Below, in pieces: positions 7,501-16,063 of a DNA stretch of 64,000 nucleotides. Every line of letters starts with the position of its first letter. Within the stretch, counting starts at the first letter, position 1. Source of the stretch: CAMAXB01 sp964476565 (GTDB lineage: Bacteria > Verrucomicrobiota > Verrucomicrobiia > Opitutales > Opitutaceae); assembly GCA_964476565.1 (NCBI GenBank), contig CAYZBG010000008.1:26945-90944 (forward strand), given 5' to 3'. Below the pieces are notes generated by a model. The model made no database searches, was not told where the DNA came from, and was given only the letters and a program-made list of their open reading frames with translations. The translations under genes were made by a program, and so were the position numbers.

Positions 7501-8481
7501 TCAGAGCATCGCGACGACGGCGGCCCGCTCTTCCACGAGCTCCTTGTTGGTCGCGGCGATCTTGCTCTTCGCAAAGTCATCCATGGCGTAACCGTGGATG
7601 ATCTCGTAGCTGCCGGGCGTGGTCGTGCGCACCGGCACGCCGGCCCACACGTTGGCGTCGAAGCCGTAGGCGCCGTTGCTCTTCACCGCGATGGAGTGGA
7701 TCGCGCCCGGCGTAACCAGGCTGCGGACGTGATCCACGAGGGCGTTGGCCGCCGAGGCGGCGGACGAGGCGCCACGGGCGGCGATGATGGCGGCCCCGCG
7801 CTTGCCGACGGTGTCGCAGAACGGCCCCTGCAGCCAGGCGAGATCTGCAATGACCTCGGTGGCCGGCTTGCCGTTGATCGTCGCGTGGGCGAAGGCCGGG
7901 AACATGGTCGGGCTATGATTGCCGTAGATGAAGATGTCCTTCACCGCGGTGAGATCGACCTTCGCCTTGAGGGCGAGCTGAGACTGGGCGCGGTTTTGGT
8001 CGAGCCGCACCATGGCGGTGAACCGTTCGGCCGGCAGGCGTTTCGCCTGACTGGCGGCGATCATGCAGTTGGTGTTGGCGGGATTTCCGACCACGGCGAT
8101 CCGGGCGTCCGCGGCGGCGACGGCGTCGATGATGCGCCCCTGTTCGATGAAGATCTTGCCGTTGTCCTTCAGCAGATCGGCGCGCTCCATGCCCGGCCCG
8201 CGCGGCTTGGCGCCGACCAGCAGGCACCAGTTGGCGTCCTTGAAGCCGACGGCGGGATCGGACGTCTGCACGATGCCCTTGAGCAGGGGGAAGGCGCAGT
8301 CGTCGAGCTCCATGGCGACGCCCTCAAGCGCCTTGAGGGCCTTCTCCACCGGGGCCTCGATCAGCTGGAGGATGACCGGCTGGTCGGCACCGAACATCGC
8401 CCCGGAGGCGATGCGGAAGAGCAGGGCATAACCAATTTGGCCGGCAGCGCCGGTGACTGCGACACGGATGGGAGCTTTCAT
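7501..8481 (-). CDS. mdh: Malate dehydrogenase
   Basis: A 326-residue NAD-dependent malate dehydrogenase of the cytosolic-type (type 2) group, converting malate and oxaloacetate in the TCA cycle. The dinucleotide loop is GAAGQIG (11-17). Substrate and catalytic residues lie in KPRGPGMERADLL (92-104), GNPANTN (132-138), RLDQNRA (159-165) and the catalytic His189 in YGNHSPTMFP. Length and all motifs match the family. It appears monocistronic: 117 bp separate its start from the DAHP synthase stop, and a strong terminator follows it. Confidence 0.95.
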   Translation of the reverse strand: MKAPIRVAVTGAAGQIGYALLFRIASGAMFGADQPVILQLIEAPVEKALKALEGVAMELDDCAFPLLKGIVQTSDPAVGFKDANWCLLVGAKPRGPGMERADLLKDNGKIFIEQGRIIDAVAAADARIAVVGNPANTNCMIAASQAKRLPAERFTAMVRLDQNRAQSQLALKAKVDLTAVKDIFIYGNHSPTMFPAFAHATINGKPATEVIADLAWLQGPFCDTVGKRGAAIIAARGASSAASAANALVDHVRSLVTPGAIHSIAVKSNGAYGFDANVWAGVPVRTTTPGSYEIIHGYAMDDFAKSKIAATNKELVEERAAVVAML

Positions 8482-8598
8482 AGGGTGTCGAAGTTAACCA
8501 CGAGGACGGGGCCGGGGACACGCACGAAATGGCGCCCCGGACACGGATTTAGCCGGGCTCACCGGCGCATAAGCACGGCGGCGGTCGCCCGCGCCGGG

Positions 8599-9660
8599 TC
8601 AGGCCGAGGCGAAGCGGGCCCCGAGAGCGGCGTGCAAGCCGCGGACCATGGTTTCCGTCGTGGCCCAGTCGATGCAGCCGTCGGTGATGCTGACGCCGTA
8701 CTTGAGCTGGTGCTTGGGTTGCGGGAAGGGCTGGTTGCCGGCGGAGAGGTTGCTCTCGACCATGGCGCCCATGATCGAGCGGTTGCCCTGCGCGATCTGG
8801 TCGATCAAGGCACGGATGACCTCGGGCTGGCGCTGCGGTTGTTTGGCCGAGTTGTCGTGCGACGCATCGACCAGGATCGATTTCGGCAGGCCGGCCTTCG
8901 CCAGCAGGGCCTCCGTCTGGGCGATGTGTTCGGGCGAGTAGTTCGGGCCGGCGGCGCCGCCGCGGAGCACCACGTGGCAGTTGGGATTGCCGCGGGTCAC
9001 CACGGCCGATGCGGCCCCGTCGCGGTTGATGCCGAGGAATGTCTGCGGCTGTGCGGCGGCCTTGATGGCGTTGATCGCCGTCTGGATCGAGCCGTCGGTG
9101 CTATTCTTGAAGCCGAGCGGCATCGAGAGGCCCGACGCCATCTGCCGGTGGGTCTGCGACTCCGTGGTACGGGCGCCAATGGCACCCCAGCAGACCAGAT
9201 CGGCCATGTACTGCGGGGTGATCGGATCGAGGAATTCAGTCGCGGTCGGTAGGCCGAGGTCGATGACGTCGCGGAGGAAGGAGCGCCCGAGGTGGAGACC
9301 GGCGGCGATATCGTGGCTGCCGTCGAGGTGGGGGTCCATGATCAAGCCCTTCCAGCCGACGGTGGTGCGGGGCTTCTCAAAATAGACCCGCATCACGATC
9401 ATCACCCGGTCCTGCACCTCGCGGGCGAGGGCGGCCAGACGTTCAGCGTAATCGCGTCCGGCGGCAGTGTCATGGATCGAACAGGGACCGACAATCAGCA
9501 GGAAACGGCGGTCGTCGGTGAAAATGAGGCGGTGAATCTCCTCGCGGGCGCGGGCGACGAAGGCGGCTTGGGCTTCCGTCTTGGGCAGGGCCTGCATCAG
9601 TGCGGCCGGGGAGGGGAGGAGACGGGTTTCGACGACGTTGATGTCGGACGTGCGTTGCAT
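8599..9660 (-). CDS. 3-deoxy-7-phosphoheptulonate (DAHP) synthase, class I
   Basis: A 353-residue AroF/AroG/AroH-type enzyme joining phosphoenolpyruvate and erythrose 4-phosphate at the entry of aromatic amino acid synthesis. Visible family blocks are LLIVGPCSIHD, RVYFEKPRTTVGWKGLI, ATEFLDPITPQY, GAIGARTTESQTHRQMASGLSMPLGFKN and DASHDNSAKQ. The conserved Cys in GPCS, the Lys and His, and the late Asp and Glu metal and substrate residues are present. The ATG at 9658-9660 gives the standard N-terminus (MQRTSDINVV). Which aromatic amino acid inhibits it cannot be told. A roughly 180-nt leader with two hairpins precedes it. Confidence 0.94.
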   Translation of the reverse strand: MQRTSDINVVETRLLPSPAALMQALPKTEAQAAFVARAREEIHRLIFTDDRRFLLIVGPCSIHDTAAGRDYAERLAALAREVQDRVMIVMRVYFEKPRTTVGWKGLIMDPHLDGSHDIAAGLHLGRSFLRDVIDLGLPTATEFLDPITPQYMADLVCWGAIGARTTESQTHRQMASGLSMPLGFKNSTDGSIQTAINAIKAAAQPQTFLGINRDGAASAVVTRGNPNCHVVLRGGAAGPNYSPEHIAQTEALLAKAGLPKSILVDASHDNSAKQPQRQPEVIRALIDQIAQGNRSIMGAMVESNLSAGNQPFPQPKHQLKYGVSITDGCIDWATTETMVRGLHAALGARFASA

Positions 9661-9936
9661 GAAACGAAAACCGTGAAGGAGGAACCCGCCGCCCGGCAAG
9701 CGCGCACATCGAGGTCAGACTTGCCATCGCGTGGTCCGGAAAAGAAGTTGCCCGGTCGCCTACCCCTAAGCGACCGGGCATTTGCTTTCTTAGTTACCCC
9801 AAAACTCCCGCTAGGCGGGAGAAGTGTGAAAATCTGATGGTGTAAGGAATAGGCCGAGATCAGACTTCGTCAACTCAAAGTTAGCAAAATCTCTCACGAA
9901 ACAACGTTAAGCGTTTAAAAAAAGCAGGTTATAAAA
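9661..9936. promoter_or_regulatory. AT-rich divergent control region with two hairpins (DAHP synthase leader)
   Basis: This 276-bp gap separates the leftward DAHP synthase gene from rightward ygfZ. On the minus strand, TTGACG (9873-9868) and TATTCC (9851-9846), 16 bases apart, look like a sigma-70 promoter. The leader then forms a 7-bp hairpin (9805-9811 with 9815-9821) followed by TTTTGGGG, and a 10-bp hairpin (9750-9759 with 9770-9779) followed by AACTTCTTTT. Both resemble terminators, so attenuation of the DAHP synthase transcript is possible. Read rightward, the second hairpin is also followed by a T-rich stretch. I see no aromatic-rich leader peptide. Confidence 0.5.
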
Positions 9937-10845
9937 TTGAAGAATTACGAAGAAATCGTCGGATATTTTGACTATACCCCGGCGGCTTGGGTGCGGGTCA
10001 CGGGGGAGGATGCGCTATCGTTTCTCCAAGGGCAGTTTACGCAGGAGCTGCGTCCGGACCGCGCGCCACCTGCCGTCTACGGCCTGTGGTTGAATCAGAA
10101 GGGTCGGGTGGTCGCCGACAGTTGGGTGCTTCGGGTCAGTGCGACGGAGGTCTGGCTGTACAGCGAGCATTCGCCGGCGCGGGTGATTTGCGACCGGCTT
10201 GAGGCGTACATCATCGCGGACGATGTGACCTTGGAGGACCGGTCGGCTGACGTGCGGGCGAGGGTTTACCTCGGCGCGGCGGGGGCGGCGGCCTTGGCTC
10301 AGCAGGCGGGCGGGGTCTTGCCGTCGGAGGGCCAGTTCGCGCTTCCGGAGCAGGCGCTGGTGTTTCGCGGACGTCGCGGTGCGGTCGAGGCCTGGGAGTG
10401 GGTTGGCGTGGAATTGCCTCCGGTACCGGAGGGCTTGCCGGCGCGGACGGCGACGGAGTTGGAGGTCTTGCGTCTCGAAGCGGGGGTGCCGCGGATTCCC
10501 GGCGATGTGGGTCCGGGTGATTTGCCCAACGAGGCCGGCCTCGACGCGTCGGCCATTTCCTACACGAAGGGATGTTACCTCGGGCAGGAGGTAATGGCGC
10601 GTCTCAAGTCGATGGGACGGGTGCGGCGCCGGCTGCTCCGGGTCGAAGCGGAGCAGGGCGTGGCAGGAGCGCTGCCGCAGCCGCTGTACCAAGGCGGCCG
10701 CGTGTGTGGCGAGTTGCGGACCGCGGCGACCGCCGTATCCGGACGGAGCGTCGGGTTGGCCATGTGCACGCTGCTCGGGCTCGACTCCAGTCGGCCGCTC
10801 ACGTCAGCCCCGGACGGGGGCGTCAGCTGGCGGCTGCGTGACTAG
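9937..10845 (+). CDS. ygfZ: YgfZ/GcvT-domain folate-binding protein
   Basis: A 302-residue protein of the YgfZ (IbaG/COG0354) family, a tetrahydrofolate-binding helper needed for some iron-sulfur enzymes. The family signature KGCYLGQE is complete at 211-218 and includes the conserved Cys213. The N-terminal GcvT-like part (VRVTGEDALSFLQGQF, VADSWVLR) is also clear. No ATG lies near the expected N-terminus; TTG at 9937 is used, giving MKNYEEIVGYFDYTPAAW, with AGCAGG about 10 bases upstream as a weak ribosome site. It converges with nrfA. Confidence 0.88.
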   Translation: MKNYEEIVGYFDYTPAAWVRVTGEDALSFLQGQFTQELRPDRAPPAVYGLWLNQKGRVVADSWVLRVSATEVWLYSEHSPARVICDRLEAYIIADDVTLEDRSADVRARVYLGAAGAAALAQQAGGVLPSEGQFALPEQALVFRGRRGAVEAWEWVGVELPPVPEGLPARTATELEVLRLEAGVPRIPGDVGPGDLPNEAGLDASAISYTKGCYLGQEVMARLKSMGRVRRRLLRVEAEQGVAGALPQPLYQGGRVCGELRTAATAVSGRSVGLAMCTLLGLDSSRPLTSAPDGGVSWRLRD

Positions 10846-10894
10846 GGCGTACCTGGGAATGGCGCTGGGCGCTCGCCCTTCCCAGACACGCCCT
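10844..10894. terminator. Long hairpin between convergent ygfZ and nrfA
   Basis: The 62-bp gap forms a 51-nt imperfect hairpin: AGGGCGT (10844-10850) with ACGCCCT (10888-10894), CTGGGAA (10853-10859) with TTCCCAG (10879-10885), and GGCG with CGCC inside. It overlaps the ygfZ stop. It probably ends transcription from both sides, although T runs are weak. It could also be a copy of a dispersed palindromic repeat. Confidence 0.6.
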
Positions 10895-10907
10895 AACCTT
10901 AACTGGA

Positions 10908-12350
10908 TTATTTTTGGGTCGCCTTGAGTAGCTCGACCTGGCCCTGACGGGCATAGTCGATGGCTTCGCCCAGCACCCGAGCAGCCTCCTGCGGTGCGTG
11001 GAACCCCATGGAGTTTTCCGCCGCGATGAAATCGACGCGCCACTGGGCCTGGCGCTGCAGTTCACGGGCAGACTGAAGCTGGGCGTCGGTGGCCCCGCGT
11101 TCCCGCGCGCTGGAGAGTTCGGTGATCAAGGCCACGACGGCTTCCTCGCTGCGCTTCAGCAGATCCTTGTTGCGATCCTGGGCGATCAACGCGCGGGCGG
11201 TGATTTCCTCCTCGGGCACGCGGTGGCAGCCCTGGCAGGCCTGGGCCACGTTGAGCAACGGGCTGCGCACATGGTGGTTGCTGACCTTGATCGCCCCTTC
11301 GCGCACGTAGGGCATGTGGCAGTCGGCGCAGGAGACTCCACTGCGGGCGTGGATGCCTTGGCTCCACAGTTCGAATTCAGGGTGCTGGGCCTTCAGCACC
11401 TTGGCGCCGGTTTCGGCGTGGGTCCAGTCGCTGAAGCCCTCCTTGTTGTAGTGCGCCTCGATTTGCTCGACCTTCAGGCCTTGGCTCCACGGGTAGGTGA
11501 CCACCTTGCCGGGACCCTTGAAGTGGTACTCGACATGGCACTGCGCGCAGACCAGCGAGCGCATTTCCTGGCGCGTGGCGTCGATGTTGGGCTGGTACTC
11601 GCCCTGCCGGCCTTCCTTGCGCCACCGCTCGATGCTCGGCAGGTGTGGCGTCGGATAGTCCGATTTCGCGAGGTCGCGGATGCCGTTGAGGAACGCCGGG
11701 CGGCTGACCCGCAGGTTCATCGTATCGGCGTCGTGACAATCGATGCAGGACACCGGGTGGGAAACGTGCTCGCGCGCCTCTTGGTACGGCATCGCGCACA
11801 GCGCTTCGAAGCCCTTTTGGATCTGGGCTTCGCGGTGTTCCTTGCCCTCGGGCACGCCCGCCTTGATGCCCGCTGCGATGTAGGCGGGGATGGCGGAGGA
11901 ATGACAATGCAGGCAGGACCCTGGCTGCTTGAACTCCGTCACGCGCCGGGTTTCGTCCTGATCCTGCAGCATATAGGCGTGCCCCCGTTCTTCCCGGTAG
12001 TCCGTGGCGAAGGCGTAGCCGGCAAAGATGCGCTTGTAGACCGGATCCTCCTCCAGCTTCTGAAAGGCGTCGCTGCCGCCGTGTTTGGTGCGCTCGACAT
12101 CGACCGTTCGTTTGTAGCTGTCGTACTGACGCGGGTAGTTCTTGCCCCACAAGGCCGGGTCCACCGTGGAATCGTCGACCTCCACGACGCGGAACACGTG
12201 CTGGGTGGCCTCGGCCTTGCGCGTCACGATGTTCTCATAGAGCAGCAGCACGAGGAAGGTGCCGACGGCGACGATCGCGATGAGCACAACGAAGATCCAC
12301 AGGGCGAGTCCGCGGGTGCAGCCGGAGCGAAACGAGGGGGCAAGGTTCAT
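10908..12350 (-). CDS. nrfA: Ammonia-forming cytochrome c nitrite reductase, catalytic subunit
   Basis: A 480-residue pentahaem enzyme reducing nitrite to ammonium with six electrons outside the inner membrane. Five CxxCH motifs are at 146-150 (CLHCH), 202-206 (CIDCH), 268-272 (CAQCH), 341-345 (CADCH) and 372-376 (CQGCH). The first aligns with the catalytic CxxCK of E. coli NrfA, so the active-site haem here has a histidine in place of lysine. Active-site landmarks AQCHVEYHF and LKAQHPEFELWSQGIH are conserved. An uncleaved-looking membrane anchor spans about 15-37. It lies 12 bp after nrfH. Nitrite ammonification is therefore predicted; octahaem or multihaem alternatives do not fit. Confidence 0.93.
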   Translation of the reverse strand: MNLAPSFRSGCTRGLALWIFVVLIAIVAVGTFLVLLLYENIVTRKAEATQHVFRVVEVDDSTVDPALWGKNYPRQYDSYKRTVDVERTKHGGSDAFQKLEEDPVYKRIFAGYAFATDYREERGHAYMLQDQDETRRVTEFKQPGSCLHCHSSAIPAYIAAGIKAGVPEGKEHREAQIQKGFEALCAMPYQEAREHVSHPVSCIDCHDADTMNLRVSRPAFLNGIRDLAKSDYPTPHLPSIERWRKEGRQGEYQPNIDATRQEMRSLVCAQCHVEYHFKGPGKVVTYPWSQGLKVEQIEAHYNKEGFSDWTHAETGAKVLKAQHPEFELWSQGIHARSGVSCADCHMPYVREGAIKVSNHHVRSPLLNVAQACQGCHRVPEEEITARALIAQDRNKDLLKRSEEAVVALITELSSARERGATDAQLQSARELQRQAQWRVDFIAAENSMGFHAPQEAARVLGEAIDYARQGQVELLKATQK

Positions 12351-12362
12351 GGCTAGGGAGGT

Positions 12363-12836
12363 TTAGTGGATGGGGCCGTGGCCGACTTCGCGGTGGCATT
12401 GCACGCAATCGAGCATCCGCTGCGCGTGGCCGGCGTGAACGTTGATGCCGGCCATGAGGCCTTCGTGGCACCGCACGCAGTTGTTCTGGAGCACGGCGGA
12501 ATTGACCGGGCGGATCATGATCGGCTCATGAAAGTCCTGCAGGGTGAATCCCTTCGAATGCCAGAAACCGTTCTCGGCCTTGCTCAGGTACTTGGCAAAG
12601 AAGGAGTCGGGCGTGTGGCAGTCGTTGCAGGTTGCGACGGCGTGGTGGGGCGACTTGAGCCAGCCGTCGAACTGATCCCGCATGATGTGGCAGTTCACAC
12701 ATGCGCGCGGGTCGTTCGAAAAGTAGGACAGCCCGTGCGCGTAGTAGAACGTGTAGCTGCCCAGACCTGCGAAGAGACCGGCCGTCGAAGCGAGGCCGAG
12801 GGCGAGCAGGATGCGGACATTGAGCTTCGACGCCAT
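12363..12836 (-). CDS. nrfH: Cytochrome c nitrite reductase small subunit, quinol dehydrogenase
   Basis: A 157-residue NapC/NirT-family tetrahaem protein that passes electrons from menaquinol to NrfA. One N-terminal membrane helix (about 8-32) is followed by four CxxCH motifs at 46-50, 70-74, 120-124 and 144-148. The first is CVNCHIM with Met52 in the place of the unusual axial Met ligand known in NrfH. It is the promoter-proximal gene of the two-gene nrfHA unit; nrfA starts 12 bp downstream. No nrfBCD-type genes are seen, so electron supply follows the nrfHA pattern of epsilon- and deltaproteobacteria. No clear FNR box was found in the 70 bp upstream. Confidence 0.93.
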   Translation of the reverse strand: MASKLNVRILLALGLASTAGLFAGLGSYTFYYAHGLSYFSNDPRACVNCHIMRDQFDGWLKSPHHAVATCNDCHTPDSFFAKYLSKAENGFWHSKGFTLQDFHEPIMIRPVNSAVLQNNCVRCHEGLMAGINVHAGHAQRMLDCVQCHREVGHGPIH

Positions 12837-12906
12837 CGCAAGGGGACAGCAAAAAGCATGAAAGCCGTGCAGGGACGGTCAATCCCCGATGTCCGCGGAG
12901 ACGAAA

Positions 12907-13710
12907 TTAATCCGTCGCGGCGACGACCGGATTTTCCAGCACGCCGAGCCCTTCGATCGCGATGCTCACGGTGTCGCCGGGTTGCAGCCAGACCGGCGGC
13001 TTGCGCGCGTAACCTACGCCGGACGGCGTGCCGGTGAGGATAACGGTGCCGGCGGGAAGGGTGCGGTCCTGGCTGAGGAACGAGATGAGGGCGGGCACAG
13101 GAAACACGAGGTCGGCGGTCGTCGCCTCCTGCCGCACCTCGCCATTGACACGCGTCACGAGCCGGAGCGAGGACGCGCCCGGAAGTTCGTCCGGGGTGAC
13201 GAGCTCGGGGCCGAGTGGCAGGAACGTGTCGAAACTCTTGCCATGGTTGAACTGGCCGCTGCCGAGTTCGAACTGCCAGTCGCGCGCCGAGACGTCGTTG
13301 GCAATCGTGTATCCAAGAACATACGACAACGACTCCGCTTCCTTCACATTTCGGGCGGTGCGGCCGAGGACGACGGCAAGTTCGCCCTCGTAGTCGACCT
13401 TGGCGCTGCCGCGCGGCAGCACGATGGGGCCACCCGGATGCTGCACGGCACCGGTGGTCTTCATGAACCACAGCGGACGTGTGGGCAGGGCCTTGCCGCC
13501 CTCGGCGGCGTGGGCGCGGTAGTTGAGCCCGATGCCGATGATGTTCACCGGATCCAGCGGGGCGAGCCGCGGCCCCGGGGTGACCGGGCGGGGGCCCGTC
13601 TGCGTCTGCCTTGGCCCGAAAAGCCCGCCTTCGAGCGGAAGGGCGGAGCCGTCGGCTTGCAGGGCCGCCCAGGCCGGACCTTGCGGTGAAAGATGGCGGA
13701 TGATGCGCAT
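12907..13710 (-). CDS. Fumarylacetoacetate hydrolase (FAH) family protein, copy 1
   Basis: A 267-residue enzyme of the FAH superfamily, which cleaves or rearranges 2,4-diketo and related acids using a divalent metal. Metal and active-site blocks are GLNYRAHAAE, VDYEGELAVVLG (metal Glu pair), ANDVSARDWQ, GKSFDTFLPLGP and GTVILTGTPSGVGYARKPP. The shortened N-terminal domain is typical of ureidoglycolate lyase-like or HpcE-like members. A second, clearly related protein lies at 24021-24827. The substrate is unknown. It stands alone between the nrf genes and a divergent exported methyltransferase. Confidence 0.87.
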   Translation of the reverse strand: MRIIRHLSPQGPAWAALQADGSALPLEGGLFGPRQTQTGPRPVTPGPRLAPLDPVNIIGIGLNYRAHAAEGGKALPTRPLWFMKTTGAVQHPGGPIVLPRGSAKVDYEGELAVVLGRTARNVKEAESLSYVLGYTIANDVSARDWQFELGSGQFNHGKSFDTFLPLGPELVTPDELPGASSLRLVTRVNGEVRQEATTADLVFPVPALISFLSQDRTLPAGTVILTGTPSGVGYARKPPVWLQPGDTVSIAIEGLGVLENPVVAATD

Positions 13711-13809
13711 GGGAGCAGCGTGCGCCGGTGTGCGAGGGAGTCAAAGCCGCGCCTTGCGGATTGCCCGCGGTGCCGGAGGTCGTCATGCCTTCGTCCAGCG
13801 TCTTACCCC

Positions 13810-14601
13810 ATGAATCACAACCTCCGCTGGCTGACGTTCCTTCTGCTGGCCTCCCTGACGGGCTCCGTGCCCAGACTGCGGGGCGTCGAGGCCACCGAAC
13901 TCGATGTGCCCTACGTGCCGACGCCCCAGGCCGTGGTCGACCGCATGCTCGAACTCGCCGGCGTCGCCCCGGGCGACTTCCTGATCGATCTCGGCTCGGG
14001 GGATGGACGCATCCCGATCACGGCCGCCCGCCGCCATGGCGTGCGCGGGCTGGGGGTGGATCTCGATCCGGTGCGGGTCAGGGAGGCCCGCGAGCTGGCG
14101 CGCCTCGCCGGCGTGGAGGATCGCGTGGAGTTCCGGCAGCAGGACCTGTTCGATACCCGAATCGCCGACGCCACGGTGGTGACCATGTACCTGCTGCCCG
14201 TCGTCAACCTGAAGCTGCGCCCTCGGCTGCTCTATGAATTGAAACCGGGCACGCGCGTCGTGTCCCACGCCTTCCGTCTCGGCGACTGGCTGCCTGACCA
14301 CAGCGAGTCGTTGGAGGACAGCGATCTCTTTCTCTGGATCGTCCCGGCCAAGGTCGACGGACGCTGGCGCGTGACCGCGAGCCAGCCCTTTGTGCTCGAG
14401 CTGGAGCAGGCGTTCCAGGTGGTGCGGGGGACGGCGATCATCGATGGGCGAAGCCAGCCGCTCGAGGAGGTGACCCTTCGCGGTGCGCAACTTTCCTTCG
14501 TGCTGGAAGGCCGGCGCTACCAGGGTCGTGTCGACGGGTTTGTGATCGAGTCCGAGCCGGGCGAGGGACGCGTGGCGGAGTGGCGGGCGGTCCGCAATTA
14601 A
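13810..14601 (+). CDS. Exported SAM-dependent methyltransferase domain protein
   Basis: A 263-residue protein with a hydrophobic signal segment (about 5-19, LRWLTFLLLASLTGSV) and then a class I methyltransferase fold: motif I FLIDLGSGDGR (57-67), motif II GLGVDLDPVRV and a later FRQQDLFDT and LLPVVNLKLRP. The C-terminal third (from about 180) is beta-rich and unassigned. Similar periplasm-directed methyltransferase-like proteins occur in other bacteria, but SAM is cytoplasmic, so either the N-terminus is a membrane anchor with the domain inside or the fold has another use. It precedes a small PH-domain gene by 21 bp. Confidence 0.75.
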   Translation: MNHNLRWLTFLLLASLTGSVPRLRGVEATELDVPYVPTPQAVVDRMLELAGVAPGDFLIDLGSGDGRIPITAARRHGVRGLGVDLDPVRVREARELARLAGVEDRVEFRQQDLFDTRIADATVVTMYLLPVVNLKLRPRLLYELKPGTRVVSHAFRLGDWLPDHSESLEDSDLFLWIVPAKVDGRWRVTASQPFVLELEQAFQVVRGTAIIDGRSQPLEEVTLRGAQLSFVLEGRRYQGRVDGFVIESEPGEGRVAEWRAVRN

Positions 14602-14622
14602 GCACGCCTGGGACTTTCGGTC

Positions 14623-15123
14623 ATGGCATCCTCACTTCCCACCTCCTTTCACGCCGCACCGTGGTCGCGCACCCTCATGGGCATTTCGGTGCTGGGCACG
14701 GGATTCATTCTCGCCGTGGGCTTCTTGCTCGCGGCGCGGGGCGAGCCCTCGGGTCGGCTGGCGACATGGGCGCTGGTCCTGCTGGTCGCGGGCGCCTTGC
14801 TGTTCGTCGTGCGCGGCTACCAGGTGCGGCCCGGCGTGATCCTGGTACGCCGTCTCTTGTGGACGACGCGGCTGCCGTTGGCGGGACTGCGTTCGATCGA
14901 GGCCGACCCTGAAGCGATGCGCGGAGCGATCCGGGTCTTCGGCAACGGCGGACTGTTTTCGTTCACCGGTCGCTATCGCAGTCCGAAACTGGGCGGATTT
15001 CGCGCCTATGTGACCGATCCGGCGCGCGCCGTGGTCCTGCGTTTCGGCGACCGCGTCCTCGTGGTTTCTCCGGGCGTGCCGGAGGCCTTTGTGCGGGAGG
15101 TGGAGTCGGCACGCGGGGCGTGA
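14623..15123 (+). CDS. Membrane protein with bacterial PH-like domain
   Basis: A 166-residue protein with two membrane helices (about 18-37 and 44-61), then a soluble domain with GYQVRPGVILVRRLLWTTRLPLAGLRSIE and RAYVTDPARAVVLRF. This strand pattern fits the bacterial PH domain families (bPH_5/DUF-type) that follow membrane pairs. Function is not known. It starts 21 bp after the exported methyltransferase and 90 bp before the ThuA gene, all rightward. Confidence 0.7.
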   Translation: MASSLPTSFHAAPWSRTLMGISVLGTGFILAVGFLLAARGEPSGRLATWALVLLVAGALLFVVRGYQVRPGVILVRRLLWTTRLPLAGLRSIEADPEAMRGAIRVFGNGGLFSFTGRYRSPKLGGFRAYVTDPARAVVLRFGDRVLVVSPGVPEAFVREVESARGA

Positions 15124-15213
15124 GGGGGCTGCCTGCATGCGGTTGGCGGAAGCATGCCGCACCGCTTTCCGCTTTCCTCGTTCCAGTTGCGGGACCACGC
15201 TGACGGTCGCCCC

Positions 15214-16011
15214 ATGAATGTACCCCGTTGTTTCTGCCGGCGAGTGCTGGCCTGTCTGCTCTGGTCGGCGGCCCTGATGTCGGCTGCCAGCGCGTCTGCG
15301 CCCCTCAAGGCCCTGCTGATGACCGGCGGCTGCTGCCATGATTTCGAGGCCCAGAAGAAGATCCTGAGCGAAGGCATCGCGGCGCGAGCCCACGTGGTGT
15401 TCGACATCGTGCACGAAGGCACCGAGCGCACCCACCGGCTGAGCCTTTACGAGAACGTCGACTGGGCGAAGGGCTATGACGTCGTCGTGCACAACGAGTG
15501 CTTTGGATTCGTCGACGATCCGGCCTTCGTCGAGCGCATCGTGGCCCCGCACGCCGCGGGCGTGCCGGCGGTGATTCTGCATTGCTCCTCCCACAGCTAT
15601 CGCAACACCACGACCGATGCGTGGCGCCAGCTGGTGGGCATCACCTCGGTGCGCCATGAGCGGCGGGCCGACTTGCTGATCGACCGGCTGGAGACGCCCC
15701 ATCCGGTGATGAAGGGTTTTCCGCCCACCTGGTTCAATCCCCAGGACGAACTGTACCTCAACGTGAAGGTTTGGCCGAACGTCGTGCCGCTCGCCCGGAG
15801 TGTCGGGGTCGAGAGCTCGCAGCCGCAGATCGTCATTTGGACGAACACCCACGGCAAGGCGCGGGTCTTCGCCACGACGCTCGGTCATCATAACTCCACG
15901 ATGAGCGATCCGGTGTACCTCGACCTTGTTACCCGCGGTCTGCTGTGGAGCGTCGGTCAACTCGACGACGACGGCAAACCCAAGCCAGGCTTCGGTCCCG
16001 GCGGTCGCTGA
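15214..16011 (+). CDS. Exported ThuA-domain protein
   Basis: A 265-residue protein with a signal peptide (about 1-30, ending near ASASA). The ThuA fold, a glutamine-amidotransferase-like domain linked to trehalose use and common in exported proteins of Planctomycetes and Verrucomicrobia, follows: LLMTGGCCHDFEAQKKIL, YDVVVHNECFGF, ILHCSSHSYRN, HPVMKGFPPTWFNPQDELY, and VFATTLGHHNSTM. The ATG at 15214 is preferred over one at 15154 because it places the signal peptide at the start. The next gene, 52 bp on, is also exported and may act with it on sugars; that link is inferred from position. Confidence 0.85.
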   Translation: MNVPRCFCRRVLACLLWSAALMSAASASAPLKALLMTGGCCHDFEAQKKILSEGIAARAHVVFDIVHEGTERTHRLSLYENVDWAKGYDVVVHNECFGFVDDPAFVERIVAPHAAGVPAVILHCSSHSYRNTTTDAWRQLVGITSVRHERRADLLIDRLETPHPVMKGFPPTWFNPQDELYLNVKVWPNVVPLARSVGVESSQPQIVIWTNTHGKARVFATTLGHHNSTMSDPVYLDLVTRGLLWSVGQLDDDGKPKPGFGPGGR

Positions 16012-16063
16012 TCCGTCCGCGCGCGCGCCTTCTCTTCCTACCTCAACTCCACCCCCCCCTGCC

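Noticed and set aside
12837..12906. FNR/CRP-type box before nrfH
   Set aside because: A TTGAT-like half-site without a proper partner; not enough to call.
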